Below are positions 33,502-43,105 of a stretch of 64,000 nt of DNA, in pieces. This stretch comes from Candidatus Praeruminimicrobium purgamenti. GTDB taxonomy: Bacteria; Elusimicrobiota; Endomicrobiia; Endomicrobiales; Endomicrobiaceae. The notes beneath the pieces are model-generated. The model was given only the letters and a program-made list of their open reading frames with translations. It searched no databases and was not told the DNA's origin. The position numbers and the translations under genes were made by a program. The DNA lies in NCBI GenBank assembly GCA_018433585.1, contig JAHDQW010000006.1, positions 59,609 to 123,608 on the forward strand, in the 5' to 3' direction. Within the stretch, counting starts at the first letter, position 1; every line of letters begins with the position of its first letter.

Positions 33502-34230
33502 TTAAATATGCTTTTCAAGTTCCGAGAAAAACTCGGTTGCTTTTACCTGAAAATAATAATCGGTTATTTGTTTTGTATATGAGGATTCAGTCGTATTTAC
33601 TTCTATTATTTTTGCTCCGTTTTTTTTTGCGGTAAAAGGAAGGTAACATGCCGGCATTACCTGTCCGGCGGTGCCTGTTATTATTACAAGGTCGGCTTTT
33701 GCCGCCATCTCTTCGGATTTTTCAAAGTTGTCTATATTTATTCCTTCACCGTAAAAAACAAAATCCGGCTTCAATATTCCGCCGCAGGCGCATCTGGGTA
33801 TTTTTGCCGTTATGTCTGTTTTTGAAGTTTCATATTTCATTCCGCAGTCCGTGCACAAAAGAGTATTGATTGTTCCGTGGAATTCGACAACGTTTTTTGA
33901 GCCGCCTGCATGATGGAGACCGTCAATATTTTGGGTAATAATGCCTTTAAGCAAACCCTGCTTTTCAAGACTGCCTAAAACTATATGAGCTTTGTTTGGT
34001 TTTGCGGTTCCCATTGAGTTAAAAAATATTTTCCGCATTTCCTGCCATGACTTTTCAGGATCGGAATAGAAAAAATCAAGTTCTATAAATTTAGGATCAT
34101 ATTTATTCCATAACCCTCCGGCTCCGGTAAACGGAGGAATTCCGCTTTCAACGGATATGCCTGCGCCCGTAAAACCTACCGCATATTTTGATTTTTTGAT
34201 TAAATCAGCAGCTGTTTGAATATTGTTCAT
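33502..34230 (-). CDS. cobB: NAD-dependent protein deacylase (sirtuin)
   Basis: The 242 residues have the sirtuin NAD motif GFTGAGISVESGIPPF at about 18-33, TQNIDGLH, and the catalytic His in VEFHGT. Four zinc cysteines are present (LCTDC and CACG) about residues 120-145. The motif DFVFYGE and the ITGTAGQVMPA pocket are present. It should remove acyl groups from lysines and so tune metabolism. SD is weak; the next upstream gene is divergent with about 100 bases between. Confidence 0.93.
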   Translation of the reverse strand: MNNIQTAADLIKKSKYAVGFTGAGISVESGIPPFTGAGGLWNKYDPKFIELDFFYSDPEKSWQEMRKIFFNSMGTAKPNKAHIVLGSLEKQGLLKGIITQNIDGLHHAGGSKNVVEFHGTINTLLCTDCGMKYETSKTDITAKIPRCACGGILKPDFVFYGEGINIDNFEKSEEMAAKADLVIITGTAGQVMPACYLPFTAKKNGAKIIEVNTTESSYTKQITDYYFQVKATEFFSELEKHI

Positions 34231-34326
34231 ATAAATATTATAACTCTTTTAAAATAAAATTATAAATCAGCCGTAAGGCTTTTTATTTTATATAATAATT
34301 ACAAGGCGCTTGCAGAGGTTGAATAA

Positions 34327-34869
34327 ATGAAAAAACTTTCTTTAAAGAAAGCGTTTACTTTGATTGAACCAGGACCTGTGATTATGTTAACTACTTATGA
34401 CGGATTTAAGAGAAACATAATGACATTGTCATGGAGTATGGTTATGGATTTTACTCCGCAGTTTGCAATTCTTACGGGCCCGTGGAATTATTCTTATAAA
34501 GCTCTTGTGCAAACAAAAGAGTGCGTCATTGCAGTTCCGGCCGTTGATTTATCAAAAAAAACAGTCCAAATAGGAAGCTGTTCAGGCAAAGATACCGATA
34601 AATTTAAAAAATTCAAATTAACGCCTTTAGAAGCCGAAAATGTAAAAGCTCCTCTCATAAAAGAATGTTTTGCGAATATAGAATGCCGCATAACAGACCA
34701 TATAAAGAAACATAATATTTTTGTTTTAAACGGAATTGCGGCATGGATTGACGATAAACGAAGAGAAAAACGCATGTTTCACGCTGTCGGGGACGGAACT
34801 TTTACGGCAGACGGACGAAAAATAAACCACAGAAAAATAATGATAAAGAAAATACCGTACGGAGTTTAG
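34327..34869 (+). CDS. Flavin reductase-like FMN-binding protein
   Basis: The 180-residue protein begins KKAFTLIEPGPVIMLTT and contains MTLSWSMVMDFTPQ and GPWNYSYKAL, matching split-barrel flavin reductases of the type found in anaerobes (flavoredoxin-like). It should bind FMN and exchange electrons. A GAGG SD is visible. It precedes the C_GCAxxG_C_C gene by about 80 bases. Confidence 0.8.
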   Translation: MKKLSLKKAFTLIEPGPVIMLTTYDGFKRNIMTLSWSMVMDFTPQFAILTGPWNYSYKALVQTKECVIAVPAVDLSKKTVQIGSCSGKDTDKFKKFKLTPLEAENVKAPLIKECFANIECRITDHIKKHNIFVLNGIAAWIDDKRREKRMFHAVGDGTFTADGRKINHRKIMIKKIPYGV

Positions 34870-34952
34870 GCAGAATTAAAAATAAATTGATAGCGTTTTA
34901 AAATAAAAAAGGAGCAGTGTGCTGCGGCGTTGTTTTTGCAGCGGAGAAAAAA

Positions 34953-35387
34953 ATGGACAAAACAAAAGTAAACCAGGCAGTCTCTTATTTTAATGAAGGT
35001 ATGAGTTGTTCTCAGGCAATACTTACAGCGTACGGCCAGGAATTTGGAATAGACAGAGGACTTTCTTTGAAAATTTCAGCGCCGTTCGGCGGAGGAATGG
35101 CCCGTATGGGGGAAACCTGCGGAGCCGTAACTGGAGCGTTAATGGTCTTGGGATTGAAGTATGCCACAGGCAAAGACGCAAAAGACAAGCTTTTTGCTTT
35201 GGAAAACGAATTTGCAGAAAAGTTTAAAGAGCATAATAATTCTATAAACTGCAGGAAGCTTCTTAACTGCGATTTGGCTAATCCTGAAGAGAGAAAAGTT
35301 TTTGTCGAAAAAGGTCTTGCGGAAAAGCTGTGCCGTAAATTTGTAAAAGACGCCGCTGAAATTTTGGAAGAGCTTTTGCAGAAATAA
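34953..35387 (+). CDS. C_GCAxxG_C_C family redox protein
   Basis: The family name describes its conserved cysteines: the FNEGMSCSQAI Cys, the GETCGAVTGAL motif, then paired Cys in CRKLLNCDL and a final KLCRKFV. I place the start at the ATG at 34953, with GGAG 8 bases before it. An upstream GTG at 34917 has an SD only two bases away and adds 12 residues with no family counterpart. The function is unknown, probably a redox or metal protein in anaerobes. Length is 144. Confidence 0.82.
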   Translation: MDKTKVNQAVSYFNEGMSCSQAILTAYGQEFGIDRGLSLKISAPFGGGMARMGETCGAVTGALMVLGLKYATGKDAKDKLFALENEFAEKFKEHNNSINCRKLLNCDLANPEERKVFVEKGLAEKLCRKFVKDAAEILEELLQK

Positions 35388-35407
35388 AACAAGGTTTTTT
35401 CAGCTTT

Positions 35408-35962
35408 ATGACAGAATACGAAAAAATGATATCAGGCAATTTATATAATGCCGCAGATAAAGAATTGACTAAAATGCGCAGGCATGTGCGCATTCTGTTA
35501 ACCGAACTTAATAACTCCCTGTGCGATGTGAAATCCGGCGAAAGACTGAAATTATGCGGAAAAATATTCGGCAAGACGGGTAAAAACCTTATATTACAGC
35601 CTCCTTTTTACTGTGATTACGGTATAAATATAGAACTCGGAGATAATGTAAGTTTTAATTTCGGCTGCGTTATTTTGGATGTCGCAAAGGTTAGGATAGG
35701 CTCGTTTACCATGTTCGGCCCGAATGTACAGCTTTACACGGCGGGACATCCTCTCAACAGAGAAGAAAGAAAAAACGGCCTTGAGTTCGGTAAACCTGTT
35801 GAAATAGGCTCAAATGTCTGGATAGGCGGCAGCGCGGTAATATGTCCCGGAGTGTCTGTCGGCAGCGGGAGCATCGTAGGAGCAGGTTCTGTAGTAACAA
35901 AAGATGTTCCTGACGATGTCGTTGTTGCCGGAAATCCCGCAAGAATAATAAAAAAACTATAA
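35408..35962 (+). CDS. Maltose O-acetyltransferase-like hexapeptide acetyltransferase
   Basis: The 184 residues start with the Maa N-terminal helix (EYEKMISGNLYNAADKELTK) and continue with left-handed beta-helix hexapeptide repeats (INIELGDNVSFN, VRIGSFTMFG, VEIGSNVWIGG, VSVGSGSIVGAG). The catalytic His is in YTAGHPL. It should acetylate a sugar with acetyl-CoA. It overlaps the converging ABC-F gene by 6 bases. Confidence 0.88.
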   Translation: MTEYEKMISGNLYNAADKELTKMRRHVRILLTELNNSLCDVKSGERLKLCGKIFGKTGKNLILQPPFYCDYGINIELGDNVSFNFGCVILDVAKVRIGSFTMFGPNVQLYTAGHPLNREERKNGLEFGKPVEIGSNVWIGGSAVICPGVSVGSGSIVGAGSVVTKDVPDDVVVAGNPARIIKKL

Positions 35963-37396
35963 ACTTTTTAACGCTGTCCGTATTTGTTTATTTTCAGCCA
36001 GATAAATATCGGTAATACCGAGGTTTTTGATAAAATCAGGTTCATGAGAAACTACAAGTATGCTTCCCGGATATTCCGAAAGAACCTGTATTATATGCTC
36101 TTTAGTCAGTAAATCGATATTATTTGTTATTTCGTCAAGAATAAGCAGATGCGGAACTTTGCACGCTATTGCCGCGAGAGAAAGCCTTGCTTTTTCGCCT
36201 CCCGAAAGTACTGATACCAAAGCGTTTACTTCTTCGTTTTTTCTGAAAAGAAAATCATTCAAATGTTTCCTTATTTCCGCATGCGTCCACTGAGGAACAA
36301 AAGACGATATATAATCAATTACGGTTTTGTTGTTGTCGAGATTGGCGTAATGCTGGTCAAGATACCCGATATTTTCTCTTTTTGGAACCTGCCAGCTTCC
36401 TGTTGTCAAAACATTAGGACCGCTCATTACGGCGCGCAGGAAAGTCGTTTTGCCGGATGCGTTTGCTCCTGTTAAAGCCGCTTTGGCGTTGCGTCCTATG
36501 GAAATATTTATGCTTGTAAGCACTTCACGGTTTGTTTCATATCCTGCCGTTCCGTCTGCAACAGACAAAGGAAAAGCCGAAATATTTGAAGCGTTTAAAT
36601 GAAAAGAAGGTTTTATGATTTCAGGAATCATTAATTGGGATATTTTTTCGTTTATGTATTCTTTTTGCGTCGATATATCGCTGAATTTTTTGCCTGAAGT
36701 GGTCTGCGCTCCGCTTTCTTTTAAACCGGCCGCTACCGGCGCCCATTTTCCTTCGGCTCTTTTTTTCTCTCCGCCTTTTCGGCTTTTGCTTGCGCGTTCC
36801 TGTTCCTGCATAAGTTTTTTATGCATTAATTTTTTGTCTCTTTCGAGAGTTCTTTTTTCTTCTTCCAGTGAATTTCTCGTTATGGCTGCGCTTGTTTTAT
36901 AATTGCAGTATCTGCCGTTAAAAATTTTTATAATTCCGTTGTTTATATGCCATAGCGTATCGGCGTTTTTATTTAACAGCTCTTCGTCATGCGAGACTGT
37001 AATCAAAGTGCCCTGAAAACGCATCAGCATTGCCATAAGCGATCTGCGGTTATAAATATCAAGATGGTTTGTCGGTTCGTCAAGCAGCAGCAAATCCGGT
37101 TTTAAAGACAATGCGCGGCTTAATTCTTTATTAAAACGCTGGCCTCCGCTTAAGTCAGGATAGTCAAGAATTGTCTGGGGAACGTAACCGACTGTAATTT
37201 CCGGAGGAATATAAATATTTCCCAGTAAAGGAGTTTTACAGCCGGCAATAGCTTTAATCAAAACGGTTTTTCCGCTGCCGTTGTTTCCTATAATTGCAAT
37301 TTTGCTGCCGTAATGTATAAGAGTACTGAAATTTTCAAAACAGATTTTATGCGGAAAAGATAATGAAAGATTTTCTAATTTTATTGGTTTAGACAT
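35957..37396 (-). CDS. ABC-F family ATPase
   Basis: Two ABC domains in one 479-residue chain without membrane segments define an ABC-F protein. Domain 1 has GNNGSGKT (about 36-43), SGGQR and LLLLDEPTNHLD. A basic coiled linker follows (KKLMHKKLMQEQERASKSRKGGEKKR). Domain 2 has TGANASGKTT, LSGGEKARLSL and the altered Walker B LLILDEITNNID. ABC-F proteins bind the ribosome E site and can give drug resistance or aid translation. It is slightly short compared with EttA-type, closer to Vga/Lsa-like lengths. It is transcribed away from the TetR gene. Confidence 0.85.
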   Translation of the reverse strand: MSKPIKLENLSLSFPHKICFENFSTLIHYGSKIAIIGNNGSGKTVLIKAIAGCKTPLLGNIYIPPEITVGYVPQTILDYPDLSGGQRFNKELSRALSLKPDLLLLDEPTNHLDIYNRRSLMAMLMRFQGTLITVSHDEELLNKNADTLWHINNGIIKIFNGRYCNYKTSAAITRNSLEEEKRTLERDKKLMHKKLMQEQERASKSRKGGEKKRAEGKWAPVAAGLKESGAQTTSGKKFSDISTQKEYINEKISQLMIPEIIKPSFHLNASNISAFPLSVADGTAGYETNREVLTSINISIGRNAKAALTGANASGKTTFLRAVMSGPNVLTTGSWQVPKRENIGYLDQHYANLDNNKTVIDYISSFVPQWTHAEIRKHLNDFLFRKNEEVNALVSVLSGGEKARLSLAAIACKVPHLLILDEITNNIDLLTKEHIIQVLSEYPGSILVVSHEPDFIKNLGITDIYLAENKQIRTALKSL

Positions 37397-37549
37397 AAAT
37401 AACCCCGTAAATAATAAATTTTAATTTTGGTATTAAAAGTGATAAGGTTATTTATTTTCCATAATATGCGGACTGATTGCCAGCCTGCAGACATAATATA
37501 TAATAAATTACGCAAAGCTTCAAGTTTTATTTTTAAAAAATATAAACTA

Positions 37550-37578
37550 TTGACAAATATTTTCAATAAGTCTATAAT
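37550..37578 (+). promoter_or_regulatory. Consensus sigma-70-type promoter of the tetR-efflux operon
   Basis: TTGACA at 37550-37555 and TATAAT at 37573-37578 are separated by exactly 17 bases, a perfect consensus, and the operator below starts on the -10 box. Confidence 0.85.
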
Positions 37579-37600
37579 TCTTACGCAAACGTGTAAGAAT
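37577..37600 (+). promoter_or_regulatory. Likely TetR operator
   Basis: ATTCTTAC at 37577-37584 and GTAAGAAT at 37593-37600 form a perfect inverted repeat with an 8-base centre. It overlaps the -10 box and start point, the classical position for autorepression by the TetR protein encoded directly downstream. Confidence 0.75.
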
Positions 37601-37612
37601 TACGGGGGGATT

Positions 37613-38242
37613 ATGGCCAGGACCGGCTCTCATGCCGAAAAAAGAATGCTCAAAGCTGCAGTAGAGCTTGCCCATAAAAAAGGGCTGTCGGGTTTTTCCG
37701 TAAGGGAACTCTGCGCCAAAGCCAAAGTTAATTCGGGGATGTTTAATTATTGTTTTAAAAGAAAAGAAAATTTAACTGAAAGCGTACTGAAGGCGATTTA
37801 CTCCGAAATGATAAAACGCATTGAATTAAACATTTCGTCTTCAAAAACCCCTAAAGAAAATATAACTGAAATTTTAACGGCGTTAAGCGCTTTTCTCAGA
37901 GATAACAGAAAAATAATTTCTGCTTTTGCCGGAGACGTCTTGAGCTTAAAGATGTCTGATAAAAAAATATTCGGTAACTTTACCACGCATATAAAACTTC
38001 TGTCCGGAGAACTGTCAAAAGCTAAAAAAGAGAAAATGCTTGTGACGGATTCAATAACCAGCGCTTTGCTGATTTTAGTCGCTCCTTTCGTTATTCCTCA
38101 GGTAATGCAGGGATATATGGAAAGAACAAATAATAATCAATCAATACATATATATGATTTTAATTCGGAAGAATTTGATTCTACTGTCGGAGAAAGAATA
38201 AAAATTACCGTAAACGCAGTGTTTAAAGAGGGAATAAAATGA
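37613..38242 (+). CDS. TetR-family regulator of the efflux operon
   Basis: I set the start at the ATG at 37613 (MARTGSHAEKRML), after GGGGGGA; the frame upstream would run through the promoter and operator. The 209 residues have the TetR DNA-binding helix-turn-helix (GFSVRELCAKAKVNSGMFNYCFKRKENL) at about 27-54 and a helical ligand domain. Its stop overlaps the tolC-like start by 4 bases, so it is first in the operon. It resembles CecR (YbiH) in position and partners. Confidence 0.85.
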   Translation: MARTGSHAEKRMLKAAVELAHKKGLSGFSVRELCAKAKVNSGMFNYCFKRKENLTESVLKAIYSEMIKRIELNISSSKTPKENITEILTALSAFLRDNRKIISAFAGDVLSLKMSDKKIFGNFTTHIKLLSGELSKAKKEKMLVTDSITSALLILVAPFVIPQVMQGYMERTNNNQSIHIYDFNSEEFDSTVGERIKITVNAVFKEGIK

Positions 38243-39573
38243 AAAAATCTTTTTTGCTGTTGCTTTGTTTGTTTTGTTCATCGCGGCTTTTTGCTTCAAA
38301 TATTATAAATCTGCCGCTGGAAACCGTTGAGAAACAGGCGGTTGAATATTCGCCTAAAATAAAACAGGCGCAGTCCGCAGCCGAAGCGCAGCAGTCCGTT
38401 TATGAAAGCTTTGATTCTTATCTTTATCCGTCGGTTACTTTTGACGCAAAAGGCGGCTGGGTGTCAAAAGTGCCTGAAATGAAACTTGGATACAACGCTT
38501 TAAAATTCGGAGACAACTGGTCGTATTCGTTAGGGCCTACGCTTTCATATACAGTTTTTGACAACGGAAAAAGGAATGACAAGGTAAAAAGCGAAACGTC
38601 TTCTTATCTTGCAAAGAAACATGAAATTGAAGCCGTTAAAAAACAGGTTTTGCTTGAAACGCGCAAGGCGTATTTTAAAATACAAAGAGACCTCGAAAGA
38701 ATATATTTTCTTTTTGAATATATGAAACTTACGCAAAAACAGTTTAAAGATATAAATTCTTCTTTTAAAGTGGGCAGTAAAAGCAGGCTTGACGTTATCA
38801 TGGCTGAAAAACAATTTTTGAAATCTAAAATTGAAATCAGCTCGGCAAGAGCGGCGCTTTCGCAGGATCTGTCCGACCTTTTTAAAATAACCGGCACGGA
38901 TTTTTCAATAAACGCCGATTATCCTTCAGATTACAGAATTTCGTCTGAAGAACTTGACGGCGCCGTCAGTTCCGTTATAGCAGTTGATTCGCCTGATGCA
39001 AGTTTGTCAAAATTCAGCCTTTTTGAAAGTTTTAATTTTGACAGTATGCAGGAGAAGCTGCTCTCTTATGACGAAGCGGTAAAAGCTTACGAATATATGA
39101 GCGATTCTTTAAGATCGGAACTTTATCCGAAAATAAATCTGTCGGCGGGAACATATTTCGAATATCCCGACGGGCCTATTGTTGAAAGCATTTCGCAGAC
39201 AAGAGCAAACGCCGCGGTGAGTGTGCCGCTGTTTGAAAAATCAAGAACAAAAAAACAGGCGGAGTCTCAAAAAAGTCTTTCAAAATCTGTAATGTTTCAA
39301 AAACAGGATGTGCTTGAAAACCTTAAAAGCATTTTTGATTTTTCAAAAAGAAGACTCTATTCTTTAAAAATAGAAAACGGGCTTGTTGAAAAAATGATAG
39401 AAGATGCAAAAACTGCGGTAAAACTTACTTATGACGCGTACAAAGCCGGAACCGTGACATTTTTGGAAGTCCAGAATGCAAACATAGATTTACTTTCCGC
39501 TCAAACGGAACTTGCAAATTTAAAAATAGAAAAACTTAATTGTCTTGCCGTAATGGACAATTTGGGAAAATGA
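38239..39573 (+). CDS. TolC-family outer-membrane efflux protein
   Basis: A signal peptide (SFLLLLCLFCSSRLFAS) is followed by 425 residues of paired long helices and short beta strands typical of OEP proteins (VEKQAVEYSPKIKQAQSAAEA; TYDAYKAGTVTFLEVQNANIDL near the C-terminus). It should form the outer-membrane duct of the tripartite exporter. It overlaps tetR by 4 bases and is 7 bases before the HlyD gene. Confidence 0.88.
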   Translation: MKKSFLLLLCLFCSSRLFASNIINLPLETVEKQAVEYSPKIKQAQSAAEAQQSVYESFDSYLYPSVTFDAKGGWVSKVPEMKLGYNALKFGDNWSYSLGPTLSYTVFDNGKRNDKVKSETSSYLAKKHEIEAVKKQVLLETRKAYFKIQRDLERIYFLFEYMKLTQKQFKDINSSFKVGSKSRLDVIMAEKQFLKSKIEISSARAALSQDLSDLFKITGTDFSINADYPSDYRISSEELDGAVSSVIAVDSPDASLSKFSLFESFNFDSMQEKLLSYDEAVKAYEYMSDSLRSELYPKINLSAGTYFEYPDGPIVESISQTRANAAVSVPLFEKSRTKKQAESQKSLSKSVMFQKQDVLENLKSIFDFSKRRLYSLKIENGLVEKMIEDAKTAVKLTYDAYKAGTVTFLEVQNANIDLLSAQTELANLKIEKLNCLAVMDNLGK

Positions 39574-39580
39574 GGCTTAT

Positions 39581-40312
39581 ATGAAAAAACAAAAAATTAT
39601 TTTTGCCGTACTGCTGTCAGTAACGATACTTATGGCCGTTCTTGTTTTTTTAAGAAGAGAAAATTTTGCTTACAGCGGAGTTATTGAAGCCGTTGAAGTC
39701 GATGTCTCTTCAAGGCTGGGCGACGTTATTTCAAAATTAAACGCCGATGAGGGAAGCGTCGTTAAAAAAGACCAGCTTTTGGCGGTTCTTGAAAACAAAG
39801 AGACAAACCTTGCCTACGAAATAAGTTTAAAAGAATACAAGCGCGCGGAACAGCTGCTCAAAACTTCCGCAGGTTCTCAGGAAAATTACGATTTAAAGAA
39901 AAACCGTTACCAGCAGGCTTTGATAAAAAAACAATGGGGCGAAATAACAAGTCCGATAGACGGTAAAGTTTTATATAAATATTATGAAGAAGGCGAGTTT
40001 GTTCCGGCAGGAAGAAAAATATTTACCGTCGCAGATTTAAGAAAAGTAAACGCATGGGTATATGTGGAGCACGATAAACTTGCTGAAATATCAGTCGGAC
40101 AGGAAGTAATCGGTTATTTGCCGGAAGACGGAAAAACTTTCAAAGGGAAAGTAACCGTGATAAACGACGAAGCGGAATTTACTCCTAAAAACGTTCAGAC
40201 GAAACAGGAAAGAACAAGGCTTGTATACGGGGTAAAAGTTTCTTTTGACAATGATGAAAATTTTACTCTTAAACCCGGTATGACCGTGGAAGCCGGTTTC
40301 GGCAAAAAATAA
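39581..40312 (+). CDS. HlyD-family periplasmic adaptor
   Basis: The 243 residues begin with one membrane anchor, then YSGVIEAVEVDVSSRLGDVISKL, the lipoyl half-motif. After a short helical hairpin comes WGEITSPIDGKVL, the second half, and a beta-barrel with PGMTVEAGF. It is shorter than typical adaptors, which matches the YbhG-like group with a short hairpin. It connects the pump and the TolC-like duct. Confidence 0.88.
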   Translation: MKKQKIIFAVLLSVTILMAVLVFLRRENFAYSGVIEAVEVDVSSRLGDVISKLNADEGSVVKKDQLLAVLENKETNLAYEISLKEYKRAEQLLKTSAGSQENYDLKKNRYQQALIKKQWGEITSPIDGKVLYKYYEEGEFVPAGRKIFTVADLRKVNAWVYVEHDKLAEISVGQEVIGYLPEDGKTFKGKVTVINDEAEFTPKNVQTKQERTRLVYGVKVSFDNDENFTLKPGMTVEAGFGKK

Positions 40313-40332
40313 TTCAGTAAAACGGAGCAAGA

Positions 40333-41055
40333 ATGTCTGCTTTGGAAGTATTATTTAATAACGTAAGTAAAAAGATGGCTGACGCTCAGGCTTTAAAAAA
40401 CATATCTGCCGTAATAAAAAGCGGACAGATAAACGGAATAATCGGTCCTAACGGCGCCGGCAAAACGACTTTTATAAGGCTTGCGGCAATGCTTCTTTCA
40501 TGCGTCGGCGGAAGTATTTCTTACTTTGAAAACGGGATTAAAAAAGAACAAAAACAAGTTAAAGCCGATACCGGTTATTTCCCTCAGGAACCGAGTTTGT
40601 ATGCGGATTTAAGCTGTCTTGAAAATATGGAGTTTTTCCGCGATTTATACGGGCTTACGCATAAAGAATTTAAAAACAGAAGCAGCGAACTTTTTGACGC
40701 CACAGATATGGCGGCGTTTAAAGACAGGCCGGCCGGAAAACTTTCCGGCGGAATGTATAAAAAGCTCGGTCTTATGTGCGTGCTTTTAAACCGTCCGAAG
40801 CTGCTTCTTTTGGATGAACCTACGGTAGGAGTAGACCCTTTAAGCAGGCAGGAATTGTGGACTTTGATAAACAGGTTTGCGGGCATTGATATGACTGTCG
40901 TTATTACTACCTCATATATGGAAGAGGCTTTAAGATGCTCGCATGTTATAGCTCTTGATGAAGGTAATTTAATAATACAGGATAATCCTCAGGAAATAGT
41001 AAAGAAATTTAGTTTGAAAAATTTCTCTGATATTTTTTTATTAAAAAAACAATGA
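40333..41055 (+). CDS. ABC transporter ATP-binding protein (first YbhF-type ATPase)
   Basis: Walker A GPNGAGKTT at about 38-46, Q-loop FPQEP, signature LSGGMYKKLGL, Walker B LLLLDEPTVGVD. The switch His is replaced (ITTSYMEE), which is seen in YbhF-like and drug-ABC ATPases. It corresponds to the first half of the double ATPase YbhF, here a separate gene whose stop overlaps the next start by 4 bases. Confidence 0.88.
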   Translation: MSALEVLFNNVSKKMADAQALKNISAVIKSGQINGIIGPNGAGKTTFIRLAAMLLSCVGGSISYFENGIKKEQKQVKADTGYFPQEPSLYADLSCLENMEFFRDLYGLTHKEFKNRSSELFDATDMAAFKDRPAGKLSGGMYKKLGLMCVLLNRPKLLLLDEPTVGVDPLSRQELWTLINRFAGIDMTVVITTSYMEEALRCSHVIALDEGNLIIQDNPQEIVKKFSLKNFSDIFLLKKQ

Positions 41056-41975
41056 ATAACATAATAGACGTAAAAAATTTAAGCGTTTTATTCGGCGGTT
41101 TTAAAGCCGTCGACAATATTTCTTTTGACGTCAAAAAAGGGGAAATATTCGGGTTTTTAGGCGCAAACGGAGCCGGGAAAACAACTACCATAAGAGTTTT
41201 ATGCGGGATAATCAAACCTTCCGGAGGAAAAGTTTTTCTTGAGGGAGAGGATGTTTCAAAATCAACAGGAATACTGAAAAACACAATAGGATATATGTCT
41301 CAAAAATCGACTTTATATAAAGATCTTACAATCGCCGAGAACATAACTTTTTCGGGCAGGCTTTACAATATGCCGGATGACAGAATAGAAAAAAGGCAGA
41401 AAGAACTTTTTGATTTTATAGGTTTAAAAGAAAATCTTTCAAAAATAACTGGATCTCTTCCTCTCGGGATAAAACAGATGGTCGCTCTTTGCGCAACGGT
41501 GCTTCATGACCCTGAAATTATATTTCTTGACGAGCCTACCGCAGGCGTTGATCCTGAAACAAGAGAAAAATTCTGGGAACTGATAAAAAATATGGCAAAG
41601 CTCGGAAAAACAATCTTTGTTACTACTCATTATATGGATGAAGCGTCATACTGCCAAAGAATCGTTCTTATGGATAAGGGGCATATTGTTGATTTTGATT
41701 CTCCGGATAATCTGAAAAACAGTTATTTTCCGCAAAAACCGGTTGAAATCAAATTTAAAGATAAAACACTTCAAAATGAAATAACGGCTGAATTTGAAAA
41801 ACAAAACGCAGGATACGGATATGTTTTCGGAGATACTTTAAGATTTTTTATAAATGATAAAGCAGTTTTTGAAAAAGTTATTTTTAAATACAGCAATAAT
41901 ATAAAACAAAAAGAAACTGAACCTACTTTGGAAGACGTTTTTCTAAAAGCTCTGAAAACGGAGAATAGAAAGTGA
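41052..41975 (+). CDS. ABC transporter ATP-binding protein (second YbhF-type ATPase)
   Basis: Walker A GANGAGKTTT at about 37-46, Q-loop YMSQKSTLY, signature-like SLPLGIKQMVAL (LSGG is altered to LPLG), Walker B IIFLDEPTAGVD and switch His in TTHYMDEA. The C-terminal 90 residues form a regulatory extension. The two neighbouring ATPases probably pair as a heterodimer. It overlaps the permease gene by 4 bases. Confidence 0.88.
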   Translation: MNNIIDVKNLSVLFGGFKAVDNISFDVKKGEIFGFLGANGAGKTTTIRVLCGIIKPSGGKVFLEGEDVSKSTGILKNTIGYMSQKSTLYKDLTIAENITFSGRLYNMPDDRIEKRQKELFDFIGLKENLSKITGSLPLGIKQMVALCATVLHDPEIIFLDEPTAGVDPETREKFWELIKNMAKLGKTIFVTTHYMDEASYCQRIVLMDKGHIVDFDSPDNLKNSYFPQKPVEIKFKDKTLQNEITAEFEKQNAGYGYVFGDTLRFFINDKAVFEKVIFKYSNNIKQKETEPTLEDVFLKALKTENRK

Positions 41976-43105
41976 AACTGTTTATAAGACGCATTTTATC
42001 AATATCAATGAAAGAATATAAACATATATTAAGAGACCCTTTTACTTTTGCGGCCGCAGTAGGCATTCCTGTTCTTTTTGTAATATTCTTCGGGTTTATA
42101 ATAGATTTAGATTATAAAGGAGTAAGCGTAAACGTAAGAGACAACGACCAGACGGAATCTTCAAGGCGCTTTCTTCAGATGACGGCTTCAAGCGGTTATT
42201 TTAATTTAATTCCGGTTCATCAGCAGTCGCAGGCCGATAAAAAACTGAACGAAAACGATATGTCGAGCATAATGATTATACCGAAAGGTTTCGGCAAAGA
42301 GATAAAAAACGGCTCGGGGAAAGCTCAGATTCAGCTTATAATAGACGGAACTGACAATGCAAAAGCCGGCATAATAAACAGTTATATAAGTCTTATAGCC
42401 GATAAAGCTTCGAATGTTTTTTCAAAAAATGAAGATAATTCCCAAAAACCGTATTTGAACGTAAAAACGCGGTTTCTTTTTAATCCGGAACTTAACAGCC
42501 GCTGGTTTATAGTGCCGGGGCTTGGAACCGTTATAATAGGGCTTATAGCCATACTTCTTACGGCTCTTACCGTGGCAAAAGAATGGGAAAACGGTTCAAT
42601 GGAACTGCTTCTTGCCACTCCTGTGTCTGCCGCTGAAATAGTTTTAGGAAAATTAATTCCTTATTTTGTACTGGCATTTTTTGACATACTTCTTATTTTT
42701 ATATTCTCATTATTGGTTTTTGACATTCCTTTCAGAGGAAGTTTTTCGTTTTATATTTTATCGTGCATAATTTATATTGCAGGCGCTCTTGCTCTCGGAC
42801 TTTTGGTTTCGGTAATTACAAGAAAACAGGAACAGGCTACGCAGATAGCTTTTGCCGTAGGGGTTCTTCCTTCTTTTATACTTTCGGGATTTATTTTCCC
42901 CATAGAAAATATGCCGTTGTTTTTCAGGATATTAACGGCGGTTTTTCCGCAGAGATGGTTTATGCAGATAAGCAGAAGCGTTTTTCTAAGCGATTCGGGT
43001 TTTACCGAACTGATGATACCGTTTTTTTTCATAACTTGTTTTGCGGCGTTAATGATATTTGTTTCGATTAAAAAATTTAAAAAAGATTTGGAAGTGACAC
43101 AATGA
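41972..43105 (+). CDS. ABC-2 type permease (YbhS-like)
   Basis: The 377 residues have one N-terminal membrane helix, a large periplasmic domain about 50-170, and five C-terminal helices. The ABC-2 motif ALTVAKEWENGSMELLLATPVSAAEIVLGKL is near 200-230, followed by FILSGFIFPIENMP. It should form half of the export channel. It overlaps the partner permease gene by 4 bases. Confidence 0.88.
   Translation: MKLFIRRILSISMKEYKHILRDPFTFAAAVGIPVLFVIFFGFIIDLDYKGVSVNVRDNDQTESSRRFLQMTASSGYFNLIPVHQQSQADKKLNENDMSSIMIIPKGFGKEIKNGSGKAQIQLIIDGTDNAKAGIINSYISLIADKASNVFSKNEDNSQKPYLNVKTRFLFNPELNSRWFIVPGLGTVIIGLIAILLTALTVAKEWENGSMELLLATPVSAAEIVLGKLIPYFVLAFFDILLIFIFSLLVFDIPFRGSFSFYILSCIIYIAGALALGLLVSVITRKQEQATQIAFAVGVLPSFILSGFIFPIENMPLFFRILTAVFPQRWFMQISRSVFLSDSGFTELMIPFFFITCFAALMIFVSIKKFKKDLEVTQ

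Noticed and set aside
37427..37612. N-terminal extension of the TetR gene
   Set aside because: The extra codons run through the consensus promoter and operator, and an SD stands before the inner ATG.
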